A stretch of 64,000 bases of DNA from Sinorhizobium sp. 8-89 (GCF_030124325.1 NZ_JASKLR010000001.1:292427-356426), one strand, 5' to 3'; shown: positions 44,021-52,689, counted from the stretch's first letter. Program-made: numbers and translations. The notes: generated from the sequence alone by a model not told the origin.

Positions 44021-46198
44021 ATGGTTTCGACCTATATCGACTACAATCTCATCACCCGCGACATGAGGGCCAGTCTCAATCGCGTGTCGATCCAGCAGCT
44101 GGTTGCGCGCGAAGCCGAATATTACAGAGCGAATATCGGCAAGGTGACTTCGGTCGACGAATTTCTCGACGATTACCGTCTTTATTCCTATGCGATGAAG
44201 GCCCACGGTCTCGAGGACATGACTTATGCTGTCGCTTTCATGCGCAAGGTCCTCGAGAGCGATTTGAAGGACGACAACAGCTTTGCCAACCGCCTGACGG
44301 ACGAGCGATATCGCAACTTCGCCGAAGCATTCAGTTTCGGTTCCTCGACCGCGGTCGCGCAGACCGACGCCCAGACCGATGCGCTGATCGGCCTCTACAG
44401 CGAGACGATTGCCAACGAGTCGAATGTGCTCAATGCAGAGACGAGCTATTACAACGCGGTGATCGATACCGTGACAGATGTCGACCAGTTCCTGGGCAAC
44501 GAGCGCCTCCGGACCTATGCGATGAAGGCCCTCGGCTTCGATCCCAAATACACGTCCTATTCTCATTTGAGACAGATTCTGACCAGCGACGTCAACGATC
44601 CGAACAGCTACGTTAACAAGCTCGGCAGCAGCACGGCGCTGGATTTCGCGAAGGCGTTCAATTTCCAGACCGACGGGAGCCTGCCGACGAGCACGCTGGC
44701 GCAGAGTGCGGCGCAAAAGAGCGCCATCAACGAGAACTACATCCTGAACGCCAGCGACCGCGTGACCTCCGCGGAGGCTCTGCTCAACAAGAGCTATTAC
44801 GAGGCGACGATCGGCAGCATCACGACGGTCGCCGAATTGAAATCCAATACCCGCTTGCTGAACTACGTGGTGACCGCTTTTGGATTGCCGCCGAGCACTC
44901 TGACGACGACGGTCGAGAACATCCTCACCAGCGATCTCGACGACCCCAACAGCTACGCCAACACGATGGGCGGCGCGTACAATGCCGCCTACAAGGCGAT
45001 GGCCGCCGCCTTCAATTTCCAGACGGACGGCACCCTCGCCAACAGCGATCCCGCGCAAACGGCGGCGCAGATCGCGACGACATCTGACGGTTACATGGTC
45101 CATTACAACGATAAGGACGATGCTGCCGACGAGGCGCTGATTTCACGCTTCAAGATGCTGGTTAACACGCTGACAAGCGTCGATAACCTGCTCAACGATT
45201 CCAGCATGATGACGCTAGCGCTGCGCGCCTTCGGCCTTGAGGAGGAGGGCGACAGCTTGCGTAAACTGAGAAAGGTTCTGACCAGCGATCTCAGCGACCC
45301 CGACAGCTACGCCAACTCTCTCAGGGACGAGCGCTACGTGAAGCTCGCCAAGGCATTCAATTTTGAGCCCGATGGCACGCTCGGCGCACCGAAGCTGGCA
45401 CAGTCGGAGGCCGAGATCCTCAACACGTCCAAGGCATACGTTATCGAAAAGAGCCGTTTCGGAACCGATGAGGACAAGGCCAAGGCGACGGAAGAGGCGA
45501 AGTACTACAGTGCCGAGATCGAGAAGATCGAAACGCTTGACGATTTTCTAGGTAACCGGCGTCTGGTCGATTTCGTCCTTGTCGCCGCCGGCATCGATCC
45601 TGAAACCGTCGAGACGAGCTATCTCAGAGAGATGTTTGCCTCCGATCTCGACGATGCGGAGAGCTTTATCAACACGGAGAGCGACACGCGCTACCGCGAG
45701 ATCGTCGCCTCATTCAATTTCGACATCGACGGAAAGCTTGCTCGCGGAGCCGCAGGCGAAATCCAGACCCGGCGCGGCATCATTGCCACGATGGATCTCT
45801 ATCTTAACCAGACTCTGGAAGAGAATGCCGGCGCGGACAATGCCGGTGTCCGCCTGGCGCTCTATTTCAAGCGCATGGCTTCCGACGTCAACACGGCTTA
45901 CGACCTTCTTGCCGACAGCGCCTTGATGCAGGTCGTCAGAACCGCTTTCAGCATCCCGCAGGAGATGGCAAGCAGCGACATCGATGTTCAGGCCGAATAT
46001 ATCAAGCGCGTGCTGGATATCGCCGACCTTCATGATCCGGAGAAGCTCGAGAAACTTCTGCAGCGTTTCACCGCTCTCTATGATGTCGAAAACAACACCG
46101 ATGTGTCGCCCGCCGCCATCGTCCTGTCGGGCAGCGGCGGTTTCGGCATCAGTGCCGACACGCTGATGCAACTGACGCAACTGAGGATGGGCGGTTAG
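44021..46198 (+). CDS. Repeated DUF1217 protein (flagellum-associated family)
   Basis: A 725-aa protein built from about five copies of a roughly 115-residue DUF1217 unit. Each unit ends with a version of SDLxDPNSYANxLxxxRY, then AKAFNFQTDGTL; examples are at the first (SDLKDDNSFANRL), second, third, fourth and fifth repeat. A diverged sixth end follows. DUF1217 occurs in rhizobial flagellar clusters, but no flagellar gene is close here. No signal peptide is seen. The start at 44021 gives MVSTYIDYNLITRDM. Its TAG stop lies in a decayed palindromic element. Confidence 0.8.
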   Translation: MVSTYIDYNLITRDMRASLNRVSIQQLVAREAEYYRANIGKVTSVDEFLDDYRLYSYAMKAHGLEDMTYAVAFMRKVLESDLKDDNSFANRLTDERYRNFAEAFSFGSSTAVAQTDAQTDALIGLYSETIANESNVLNAETSYYNAVIDTVTDVDQFLGNERLRTYAMKALGFDPKYTSYSHLRQILTSDVNDPNSYVNKLGSSTALDFAKAFNFQTDGSLPTSTLAQSAAQKSAINENYILNASDRVTSAEALLNKSYYEATIGSITTVAELKSNTRLLNYVVTAFGLPPSTLTTTVENILTSDLDDPNSYANTMGGAYNAAYKAMAAAFNFQTDGTLANSDPAQTAAQIATTSDGYMVHYNDKDDAADEALISRFKMLVNTLTSVDNLLNDSSMMTLALRAFGLEEEGDSLRKLRKVLTSDLSDPDSYANSLRDERYVKLAKAFNFEPDGTLGAPKLAQSEAEILNTSKAYVIEKSRFGTDEDKAKATEEAKYYSAEIEKIETLDDFLGNRRLVDFVLVAAGIDPETVETSYLREMFASDLDDAESFINTESDTRYREIVASFNFDIDGKLARGAAGEIQTRRGIIATMDLYLNQTLEENAGADNAGVRLALYFKRMASDVNTAYDLLADSALMQVVRTAFSIPQEMASSDIDVQAEYIKRVLDIADLHDPEKLEKLLQRFTALYDVENNTDVSPAAIVLSGSGGFGISADTLMQLTQLRMGG

Positions 46199-46240
46199 AG
46201 CAATTCGAAGAAAGGTGTAGCGGCTTCCCGCTCCAGCTTT
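46196..46240. repeat. Decayed RIME-like palindrome at the DUF1217 stop
   Basis: TAGAGCAATTCGAAGAAAGGTGTAGCGG...CCCGCTCC resembles the AGAGC...AGTGTGA...CGGTTT frame of the RIME2 copies, with many changes. The TAG at its left end is the stop codon of the plus-strand gene. Confidence 0.4.
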
Positions 46241-46249
46241 TGGCATCGG

Positions 46250-47689
46250 TCACGTTGAGCTCGAGCGCAGCACTTTGTCGGGATTCATGATGCCTGCCGG
46301 GTCGAAGGCATGCTTGATCCGTTGCATCAGCTCGATCTCGATCGCCGGGCGGATTTCCGCAAGCTCGTCGCGTTTCAGCTGGCCGATGCCGTGCTCGGCG
46401 GAGATCGATCCGCGATATCTCAGCACGATGCCGTGGACGATGGCGTTTATCTCGCGCCAACGGTCCAGGAACGCCTGCTTGTCGGCGCCGACCGGCTGGG
46501 AAATGTTGTAGTGGATGTTGCCGTCGCCCATGTGGCCGAAGGAGCATATGCGCACCCCGGGTATGGCTTTCATGACGGCGGCATCGGCCTCCGCAATGAA
46601 GGCGGGGATGCTCGATACCGGCACCGAAACATCGTGCTTGATGGAGCCGCCCTCCGGCTTCTGTGCCGGCGACATGCTCTCGCGCATATGCCACAGCGCC
46701 TTGCGCTGTGCCTCGCTTGTCGCGATGACGGCGTTTTCGACGAGACCATCGTTGGCGCCCGCTTCGAGCACGCCCTGCACCAAACGCTCCGCGCTTTCGG
46801 CGGAATCCGAAGTCGAGATATCGATCAACGCGTACCAGGGGTGGACCGTCGGCATCGGGTCGCGCACGCCCGGAATGTGTCTCGTGGTGAACTCTATGCC
46901 TATCCTCGGCATCAGCTCAAAGCCCGTCAGCGCCGGGCCGCAGAGGCTCGATGCCCGGTCGAAAAGACGAAGTGCATCCTCAACGCTGCTGAGACCAGCG
47001 AAAGCGACTTGATGGCCAAGCGGCTTTGGGAACAGCTTCAGCACGGCGCCGGTGATGACGCCAAGCGTTCCTTCGGCGCCGATGAAGAGGTCGCGAAGAT
47101 CGTAGCCGGTATTGTCCTTCTTCAGCCGCCGCAACCCGTCCCAGATCTCGCCGGTCGGGAGCACGACTTCCAGCCCCAGGCAAAGCTGGCGCATGTTGCC
47201 ATAGGCAAGCACGGCGGTGCCGCCGGCATTGGTCGAGAGATTGCCGCCGATGCGGGCCGAGCCTTCGGAACCGAGCGACAGCGGGAAAAGGCGCGCGTGG
47301 TCGTCAGCCGCTTTCTGGATGTCCGCCAGGATGCAGCCCGCATCGGCTACGATGACATTGCCGACCGGATCGACGTCGCGGATGCGGTTCAGCCGCTCGA
47401 GCGAGAGGACCATGTCGGCCTTCCCTTCGCGCGGGATCTGGCCGGCTACATGTCCGGTATTGCCTCCCTGCGGGACGATGGCCGTGCGGGTCTGGCTGGC
47501 GAGGCGCATGATGCGCGAGACGTCCTCGACGGAACCGGGCCTGAGGACGAGTGGGGTTGTGCCGTGATAGAGCCCGCGCGATTCGACGAGGTAAGGTGCG
47601 GTTTCCGCCGGGCTGCTCAGCGCATTGGCGCTGCCGACGATGTCGATGAAAGAGGCGATCAATTCGGGAGAAAGAAGTGTGCTCGTCAT
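46250..47689 (-). CDS. FAD-linked oxidase (D-lactate dehydrogenase/glycolate oxidase GlcD-like)
   Basis: A 479-aa flavoprotein of the vanillyl-alcohol-oxidase fold. The N-terminal FAD domain contains AIVPQGGNTGHVAGQ and SLGSEGSARIGGNLSTNAGG; the C-terminal cap ends with SAEHGIGQLKR and HAFDPAGIMNPDKV, typical of 2-hydroxyacid dehydrogenases. Likely substrates are D-2-hydroxyacids such as D-lactate or D-2-hydroxyglutarate; the sequence does not decide. ATG at 47689 is chosen; a TTG 12 codons earlier follows AGAGG and is possible. Confidence 0.87.
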   Translation of the reverse strand: MTSTLLSPELIASFIDIVGSANALSSPAETAPYLVESRGLYHGTTPLVLRPGSVEDVSRIMRLASQTRTAIVPQGGNTGHVAGQIPREGKADMVLSLERLNRIRDVDPVGNVIVADAGCILADIQKAADDHARLFPLSLGSEGSARIGGNLSTNAGGTAVLAYGNMRQLCLGLEVVLPTGEIWDGLRRLKKDNTGYDLRDLFIGAEGTLGVITGAVLKLFPKPLGHQVAFAGLSSVEDALRLFDRASSLCGPALTGFELMPRIGIEFTTRHIPGVRDPMPTVHPWYALIDISTSDSAESAERLVQGVLEAGANDGLVENAVIATSEAQRKALWHMRESMSPAQKPEGGSIKHDVSVPVSSIPAFIAEADAAVMKAIPGVRICSFGHMGDGNIHYNISQPVGADKQAFLDRWREINAIVHGIVLRYRGSISAEHGIGQLKRDELAEIRPAIEIELMQRIKHAFDPAGIMNPDKVLRSSST

Positions 47690-47730
47690 GATCGTGTTCT
47701 CATTTTTTTTCAGCGAATTGTTCAACCTCT

Positions 47731-47840
47731 AGAGCGGGATGAGGAAAAGTGTGACGGGTTTCCGCCCGCATCCCGCTCGTATTGGAATCGATCACGTTTA
47801 TGATTTTGGGTCGATTGGACCCAAAATCATCATGATCGAG
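47731..47840. repeat. RIME2-type palindromic element overlapping the sua5 end
   Basis: AGAGCGGGATGAGGAAAAGTGTG faces CGCATCCCGCTCG, and the element closes with GGGTCGATTGGACCC and AAAATCATCATGATCGAG. It matches the copy at 33365-33480 along its full length and lies in the same orientation. Its right end contributes the last Ser codon and the TGA stop of the sua5 gene on the minus strand. Confidence 0.78.
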
Positions 47841-48804
47841 GGGCTGCTGCCCGCTGGAGGCGATCGATGATCGCCTCCCCGAGGTCTTCCTCCGGAACTG
47901 GGCCGAAGGCTATCGTTCGAGCGCCGCTCGCATCCGCTTGCTTCATGTAATCGAAAAGGTTGGCGGCCGCCTCGCGAAGATTGCCGCCGGGGCTCAGGTC
48001 CAGCACGATCGTCGCTTCGCCCTCGCCGGGAAGTGGCCTGCCGCCGAAGCGGATCAATGCCTCGCCGGCACGAACGTCCTCGGCATTCAGCCTTACCGCT
48101 GCGCTCGGCGCGTAATGCGAAGCAAGCATGCCCGGCGCCTCGATCGTCGAGCCGGCGCTTTCGGGCCGCAGGACCTCGCGCCCCGTCAGTTTTTCTATCT
48201 CCGCGGCGTCCAGACCACCGGGCCTCAGCAGCCGCAGTGCCCCGTCTTCAACCTTGATGATCGTCGACTCGAGGCCGATTTCAGCCGGGCCAGCATCGAG
48301 GATGAGTTTCAGCTTGGAGCCTAAGTCGGCGTCGACATGGGCTGCGCTGGTCGGGCTAATCTTGCCGGAAGTGTTGGCACTCGGCGCCGCAAGCGGGCGT
48401 CCGAAGCGAGCGATCACCTGCCGCGAAAAGCCATCTGGCATGCGGATGCCGAGCGTATCGAGGCCGGCCGAAGCGAGTGCATGGACGGTACTGTCCGGCC
48501 GTTGCGGCAGGATAAGCGTCAGGGGACCTGGCCAGAACGCCTCCGCAAGTCGGCGCGAAATCGGGTCGAACGTCACGTGAGCTTCGGCCATCGCCATATC
48601 CGAGACATGGCAGATCAGCGGGTTGAAACGCGGCCGGCCTTTCATCTCGTAGATCCGGCTGATCGCGTCGGGGTTGCTGGCATCCGCCGCAAGGCCATAG
48701 ACCGTCTCCGTCGGGATCGCGACAGGCCCGCCCTCGGAAAGAATGGCGCAGGCTCTCTCTATCGCCCGGTCCGGTTCTGTGCGTGTATCGATGATTTCGG
48801 CCAT
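47830..48804 (-). CDS. tsaC: L-threonylcarbamoyladenylate synthase (Sua5/YwlC type)
   Basis: A 324-aa two-domain Sua5: the YrdC domain (about 12-205; GGPVAIPTETVYGLAADA, KGRPRFNPLICHV, PSANTSGKISPT) and a C-terminal Sua5 domain (about 215-320). It makes threonylcarbamoyl-AMP from Thr, bicarbonate and ATP for the t6A37 modification of tRNA. The long Sua5 form rather than short TsaC is present. A four-unit palindrome array lies in its upstream region, and its 3' end is fused to a RIME2 element. Confidence 0.94.
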   Translation of the reverse strand: MAEIIDTRTEPDRAIERACAILSEGGPVAIPTETVYGLAADASNPDAISRIYEMKGRPRFNPLICHVSDMAMAEAHVTFDPISRRLAEAFWPGPLTLILPQRPDSTVHALASAGLDTLGIRMPDGFSRQVIARFGRPLAAPSANTSGKISPTSAAHVDADLGSKLKLILDAGPAEIGLESTIIKVEDGALRLLRPGGLDAAEIEKLTGREVLRPESAGSTIEAPGMLASHYAPSAAVRLNAEDVRAGEALIRFGGRPLPGEGEATIVLDLSPGGNLREAAANLFDYMKQADASGARTIAFGPVPEEDLGEAIIDRLQRAAAPRS

Positions 48805-48879
48805 GGCAGTTCCGTTTGCCCTTTCCGTCGCTTCCTTAAAGGAGGTGCGGAGAAAACAGAACGATTTTCTTCGTCAATG

Positions 48880-49119
48880 CATGTCGCCCAAAAGTGCGCA
48901 GCGGTTTTGGGATGACGACATGCATGGAAACAAGAGAGCGCATGTCGTCCAAAAGTGCGCAGCGGTTTTGGGATGACGACATGCATGGAAACAAGGGAGC
49001 GCATGTCGCCCAAAAAGTGCGCAGCGGTTTTGGGATGACGACATGCATGGAAACAAGGGAGCGCATGTCGCCCAAAAGTGCGCAGCGGTTTTGGGGCAAC
49101 GACATGCATGAAGACAAGG
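48880..49119. repeat. Four-unit tandem array of a 61-bp palindromic repeat
   Basis: Units begin at 48880, 48941, 49002 and 49064 (periods 61, 61 and 62; the last unit is about 56 long). Each reads CATGTCGCCCAAAAGTGCGC, then AGCGGTTTTGGGATGACGAC, then ATGCATGGAAACAAG..., so each can fold into a hairpin: CATGTCG with CGACATG and CCCAAAA with TTTTGGG. Copies differ by only a few bases (CGT for CGC in unit 2, one extra A in unit 3, GGCAAC for GATGAC in unit 4). There are no variable spacers, so this is not CRISPR. It lies between the 49132 gene and sua5. Confidence 0.9.
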
Positions 49120-49131
49120 ACCGGCTGCGCG

Positions 49132-49767
49132 TCAGAGACTGCGAATGATCTGGCGCAGCGCATCGTCCCGCGCGCCCAGCGTCAAGACGTTCTTGAGCGC
49201 GATCTTCGGGTCCTGCGTCCGGAAGATCAGGCCGTTGCCGCGGACATCGCGGTTGATGACCATCCGGCCTTCCTCGCCGCCAGGCTCGATGGCCACGGCG
49301 AAATACATCCGCGAATAGCCTGTCTGTATCCGATCGAAGAAATGCGTCTCGTTACCGAGATCGGAAAAGAAGTTCGCAAAATAGAAAGCCCAGGTCAGGT
49401 CGCGCGACTGGGGAAGGTGCGTTTTTGCGGCGGTCACGTGGCAGTAGCCGAGATGCGGACTGTTTGGCAGCGTGCGGTGGAAGATCATCTTCGGAAACTG
49501 GATCGATGCATGGAAGGCGTTGATCCGCTCGTGGGTGGTATCCCCGGCCGCCGCCAGTTTCCGCCTCGTGCGCTCGGCGACTTCCTCATGCGTCAGGTAG
49601 CGCCGCTGCTCGGCTGCCCAGTGCCGTCGGCGGTCGATCCGCCCGGTTCGGAGGAACTCCGCATGTGGTGTTGTCTTGGGCGCTGGCAGCGAGGCTCTCG
49701 GGGCGGCGTCATAATATCTGAGTTTTGCCATCGGCGTGGGCGCCATCCTGTCCGCGAATTGATCCAT
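49132..49767 (-). CDS. Conserved hypothetical protein
   Basis: A 211-aa soluble protein with no signal peptide or membrane helix. Visible features are a basic N-terminal third (RRRHWAAEQRRYLTHEEVAE), a central FPKMIFHRTLPNSPHLGYCH and a late AVAIEPGGEEGRMVINRDV. The order and spacing suggest one globular domain. I recall similar uncharacterised proteins in rhizobia but cannot assign a function. A dyad, TTAACCCTGAAAGGTTAG on the minus strand, lies just upstream of the start (about 49780-49797) and may be regulatory. Confidence 0.55.
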   Translation of the reverse strand: MDQFADRMAPTPMAKLRYYDAAPRASLPAPKTTPHAEFLRTGRIDRRRHWAAEQRRYLTHEEVAERTRRKLAAAGDTTHERINAFHASIQFPKMIFHRTLPNSPHLGYCHVTAAKTHLPQSRDLTWAFYFANFFSDLGNETHFFDRIQTGYSRMYFAVAIEPGGEEGRMVINRDVRGNGLIFRTQDPKIALKNVLTLGARDDALRQIIRSL

Positions 49768-50053
49768 TGCGGAATGCTAACCTTTCAGGGTTAACAGATG
49801 ATTTTTCAACGCATTCGTCGATGGCGTTCGCGCGGGACGAATGTCGCAAAATGGCCAGTCCGCTTCGTGCCGGAGATGACGCTGCCGAAAAAATCGCCAG
49901 TTGCTTAAATTTTCTGCTATCGCATTGTTTATAATGGACAATGTTTATGGATGATTCGCAGTTGAACACGAGAATGTCGTGTCGCCTTTCCGGAACAGGA
50001 TGTCGTCAATCGGCAGATGCGGAACCGCTGCGCGCGCTTAGATATGAACACTC
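49768..50053. other. Region upstream of the cobalamin riboswitch
   Basis: About 285 bases between the start of the 49132 gene and the riboswitch. A TTGTTTATAATGG block near 49927 contains a perfect TATAAT and may be the -10 of the gbcAB transcript; no matching -35 at normal spacing was recognised. No gene is supported here. Confidence 0.35.
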
Positions 50054-50226
50054 AAGGTGCCGCTCCAGGGAGGGCGGAGAATTGGGAAGCCGGTCAGATC
50101 CCGGCGCTGCCCCCGCAACGGTGGTGGAGCGAAAGCCACGGCAAAAAGCCACTGGACGGTGCGTCCGGGAAGGCGCCGGGCGGGTCCCTCCAGGGGCCGC
50201 TCCAGAGCCCGGAAACCAGCCTTGGG
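50054..50226 (+). promoter_or_regulatory. Cobalamin (B12) riboswitch leading the gbcAB genes
   Basis: The plus strand shows the conserved blocks in order: AAGGTGCC (50054), GGGAAGCCGGT (50084-50094), the B12 box GCGCTGCCCCCGCAAC (50104-50119), AAGCCACTGG (50146-50155), CCGGGAAGGCG (50165-50175) and a closing AGCCCGGAAACCAGCC (50206-50221). These are the diagnostic parts of the cobalamin aptamer, correctly spaced. It ends about 120 bases before the Rieske oxygenase start. Hairpins between 50281 and 50306 (GCGCCGGTATCTTTATCGGT) may be part of the expression platform. Usual action is repression when cobalamin is abundant. Confidence 0.88.
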
Positions 50227-50347
50227 GATGAAAAATCGACCGTAACTGGTTGCGGCGGGCAGCCGGATCGGAGCCGTTGATGCGCCGGTATCTTTATCGG
50301 TGCCGGTTCCTGTCCTGCCTCTCCGAACTGATGAACGAGGATAGGAC

Positions 50348-51592
50348 ATGGACGTTCAGAACGATATGCTGCGCCGGCTGAAAACCCGCCGTGAGGGCTA
50401 TAGCCTCGACCGGGCGTTCTACACCGACCCGGATTATTACCGGCAAGACCTCGAGCACATCTGGTACAAGGACTGGCTCTTCATCGGCCACGACTGTGAA
50501 GTTCCGAGAGCCGGTAACTACTTCACCGTTCAGGTCGGCGACTATCCGATCGTCATCGTCCGCGACCGGCAGGGAACGATCCGAGCGCTCCACAATTCCT
50601 GCCGCCACCGCGGCTCGCGCGTCTGCACGCAACACAAGGGCTCTTCAGCCAAGCTTGTCTGTCCCTATCACCAGTGGACGTACGAACTCGACGGCAAGCT
50701 GCTCTTCGCCCGGCAAATGCCCGAAGGTTTCCACCCGGCTGAGCACAGCCTGAAGCCGGTTCATTGCGAAACCGTAGGCGGTTACATCTTCATCAGCCTC
50801 GCCGACAAGCCGATGGATTTCCAGCCGTTCCGCGACATGGTCGCAGGCTATCTCGCACCGCATCGTCTCGGCGAAACCAAGGTCGCCTATGAGAGCACCA
50901 TCGTCGAGAAAGGCAACTGGAAGCTTGTCTGGGAGAACAACCGCGAGTGCTATCATTGCGCCGCCAATCATCCGGAGCTTTGCCGCACCTACCCCGAAGC
51001 CCCGACGGTGACAGGCGTCCAGGGAGCGATGAACGACCCGGAGATCGGCGCCCATTGGGAAAAGTGCGAGGCGGCGGGCCTTCCGAGCACCTTCAGGATT
51101 GCGCCGACCGGCCAGTTCCGGATGACGAGGATGCCGCTGATCAACGGGGCAGAGAGCTACACCATGTCCGGACAGGCAGCCGTCCGCAAACAGCTTTCGG
51201 CGGGCGTCAACACGCGCGGGATCGGCACGCTGCTGCTCTTCCACTACCCGACGACGTGGAACCATGTGCTCGGCGATCACGCGATCACCTTCCGCGTGCT
51301 GCCGCTTGGCCCGGAATTGACGCAGGTGACCACCAAATGGCTGGTCAGCAAGGACGCGGTCGAGGGCGTCGACTACACGATCGAGGACTTGACCCATGTC
51401 TGGACGGAGACCAACGACCAGGACCGCCAGATCGTCGAAGAAAATGCCTTCGGCATCCGCTCGCCGGCCTATGAGCCAGGCCCCTATTCGGCCGAGCACG
51501 AGGGCGGCGTGATGCAGTTCGTCGAATGGTACTGCAATTTCATGCAGAACCGTCTGCAGGGCGACGCCGCTCCTCTCTCGCGGGTGGCATGA
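50348..51592 (+). CDS. gbcA: Rieske-type oxygenase, GbcA-like (glycine betaine demethylase family)
   Basis: A 414-aa ring-hydroxylating-type oxygenase. Rieske ligands are Cys85-x-His87 (SCRHRGSR) and Cys105-x2-His108 (CPYHQW). The mononuclear iron motif is ENNRECYHCAANHPEL, with His203 and His208. The closest family I recognise is GbcA, which demethylates glycine betaine to dimethylglycine plus formaldehyde; related proteins act on stachydrine or carnitine. It overlaps the reductase gene by four bases and stands behind a B12 riboswitch. The substrate is by family resemblance only. Confidence 0.78.
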   Translation: MDVQNDMLRRLKTRREGYSLDRAFYTDPDYYRQDLEHIWYKDWLFIGHDCEVPRAGNYFTVQVGDYPIVIVRDRQGTIRALHNSCRHRGSRVCTQHKGSSAKLVCPYHQWTYELDGKLLFARQMPEGFHPAEHSLKPVHCETVGGYIFISLADKPMDFQPFRDMVAGYLAPHRLGETKVAYESTIVEKGNWKLVWENNRECYHCAANHPELCRTYPEAPTVTGVQGAMNDPEIGAHWEKCEAAGLPSTFRIAPTGQFRMTRMPLINGAESYTMSGQAAVRKQLSAGVNTRGIGTLLLFHYPTTWNHVLGDHAITFRVLPLGPELTQVTTKWLVSKDAVEGVDYTIEDLTHVWTETNDQDRQIVEENAFGIRSPAYEPGPYSAEHEGGVMQFVEWYCNFMQNRLQGDAAPLSRVA

Positions 51593-52689
51593 CCATGGAA
51601 ATGCCCCTGTCCTTCCGCCACTTCGATGAACTGCACCCGTGGATCGATCGGCAGCACCTGCTTGAGTGCATTTCGGCCGTCGTCGAGACCGCGGATGTGA
51701 TGACCTTCACCTTCCGCTCGGACAAGCCTTCCTGGTTTCGCTATCTGCCGGGGCAGTTCGTCACGCTCGAACTGCCGGTCGGCGAAGAGCCGGCGATGCG
51801 CACCTACACGCTGTCGTCTTCGCCATCACGTCCGCTCTCTGTCGCCGTCACCGTCAAGGCGCAGCCGGACAGTATCGGCACCCGCTGGATGTTCGACAAT
51901 CTGAAGCCAGGCATGAGGCTGAAGGCGCTCGGGCCGCTCGGCGATTTCAGCTTCGTTCGCCATCCGGGTGAGAAGTATCTATTTATCTCGGCCGGTTCCG
52001 GGGTGACGCCGATGATGTCGATGACGCGGTGGATGGCGGACTGCGCGCCCGACACGGACGTCACCTTCATTTCCTGCGCCCGCCGGCCGGAGGATCTCCT
52101 GTTCCGCTCCGAGCTTGAGGTTCTCGCCCGCCAGATGCCGCGGCTCAATCTCGGCTTCCTCGTCGAGGGCCACGAGGCGCGCCACGGCTGGCACGGGCTG
52201 CGCGGTCGCATCGATGCGACCAAGTTGCCTCTGCTCGCGTCGGACTTCCTGGAGAGGACGGTCTTCTGTTGCGGGCCTGAACCCTTCATGCGCGGCGTCA
52301 GGGAGATGCTGAAGGGCGCCGGCTTCGATATGGCGCGCTATCACGAGGAGAGCTTCCAGCCGGCAGCCGCGCCGGCGGCCGAGGAACTTGCCGTGCGCGC
52401 CGGACCCGCTGCGGGCGCTCCGGCCGAGGCGGTGCGGGTAAGCTTTACCATGAGCGGCAAGGACGTGACGGGCGTGCCGGGCCAGACGATTCTGCAGACC
52501 GCGCGCGCCAATGGTGTCAGGATTGGTGCGGCCTGCGAGGGCGGCATCTGCGGTACATGCCGGGTGATGAAGGTCGCCGGCGATGTCGAGATGAATCACA
52601 ATGGCGGCATTCTCGATGACGAGATCGAGGAAGGCTACATCCTTGCCTGTTGCTCGCGGCCGCTCGGCGACGTGCAGATCGAGGCGTAG
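51589..52689 (+). CDS. gbcB: Flavin/2Fe-2S reductase component, GbcB-like
   Basis: A 366-aa electron-transfer partner. An FAD/NAD domain comes first (RYLPGQFVTLELPV, MRTYTLSSSPS, ISAGSGVTPMMSM, CCGPEPFM; about 15-250), then an Ala-rich linker, and a C-terminal plant-type 2Fe-2S ferredoxin (about 280-366; CEGGICGTC, then the fourth Cys in ILACCSRPL). The ATG at 51589 overlaps the oxygenase stop (ATGA), so the two are translated together. The domain order matches GbcB and stachydrine demethylase reductases. Confidence 0.85.
   Translation: MTMEMPLSFRHFDELHPWIDRQHLLECISAVVETADVMTFTFRSDKPSWFRYLPGQFVTLELPVGEEPAMRTYTLSSSPSRPLSVAVTVKAQPDSIGTRWMFDNLKPGMRLKALGPLGDFSFVRHPGEKYLFISAGSGVTPMMSMTRWMADCAPDTDVTFISCARRPEDLLFRSELEVLARQMPRLNLGFLVEGHEARHGWHGLRGRIDATKLPLLASDFLERTVFCCGPEPFMRGVREMLKGAGFDMARYHEESFQPAAAPAAEELAVRAGPAAGAPAEAVRVSFTMSGKDVTGVPGQTILQTARANGVRIGAACEGGICGTCRVMKVAGDVEMNHNGGILDDEIEEGYILACCSRPLGDVQIEA

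Noticed and set aside
43706-45103. Long minus-strand extension of the DUF6101 frame
   Set aside because: It runs antisense through the DUF1217 gene and lacks protein-like pattern; the family N-terminus and a ribosome site are at 43705.
48880-49119. Possible CRISPR array
   Set aside because: The repeat unit is itself about 61 bp and palindromic throughout; there are no unique spacers and no cas genes in the window.
48743-49163. Several overlapping frames that read through the tandem array on both strands
   Set aside because: They encode the repeat unit itself (for example SSQNRCALLG repeated), with no ribosome sites; products of a repeat with a period near a multiple of three.
50038-50349. 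Short frames over the riboswitch region on both strands
   Set aside because: They coincide with the conserved aptamer blocks, lack ribosome sites and show no protein pattern.
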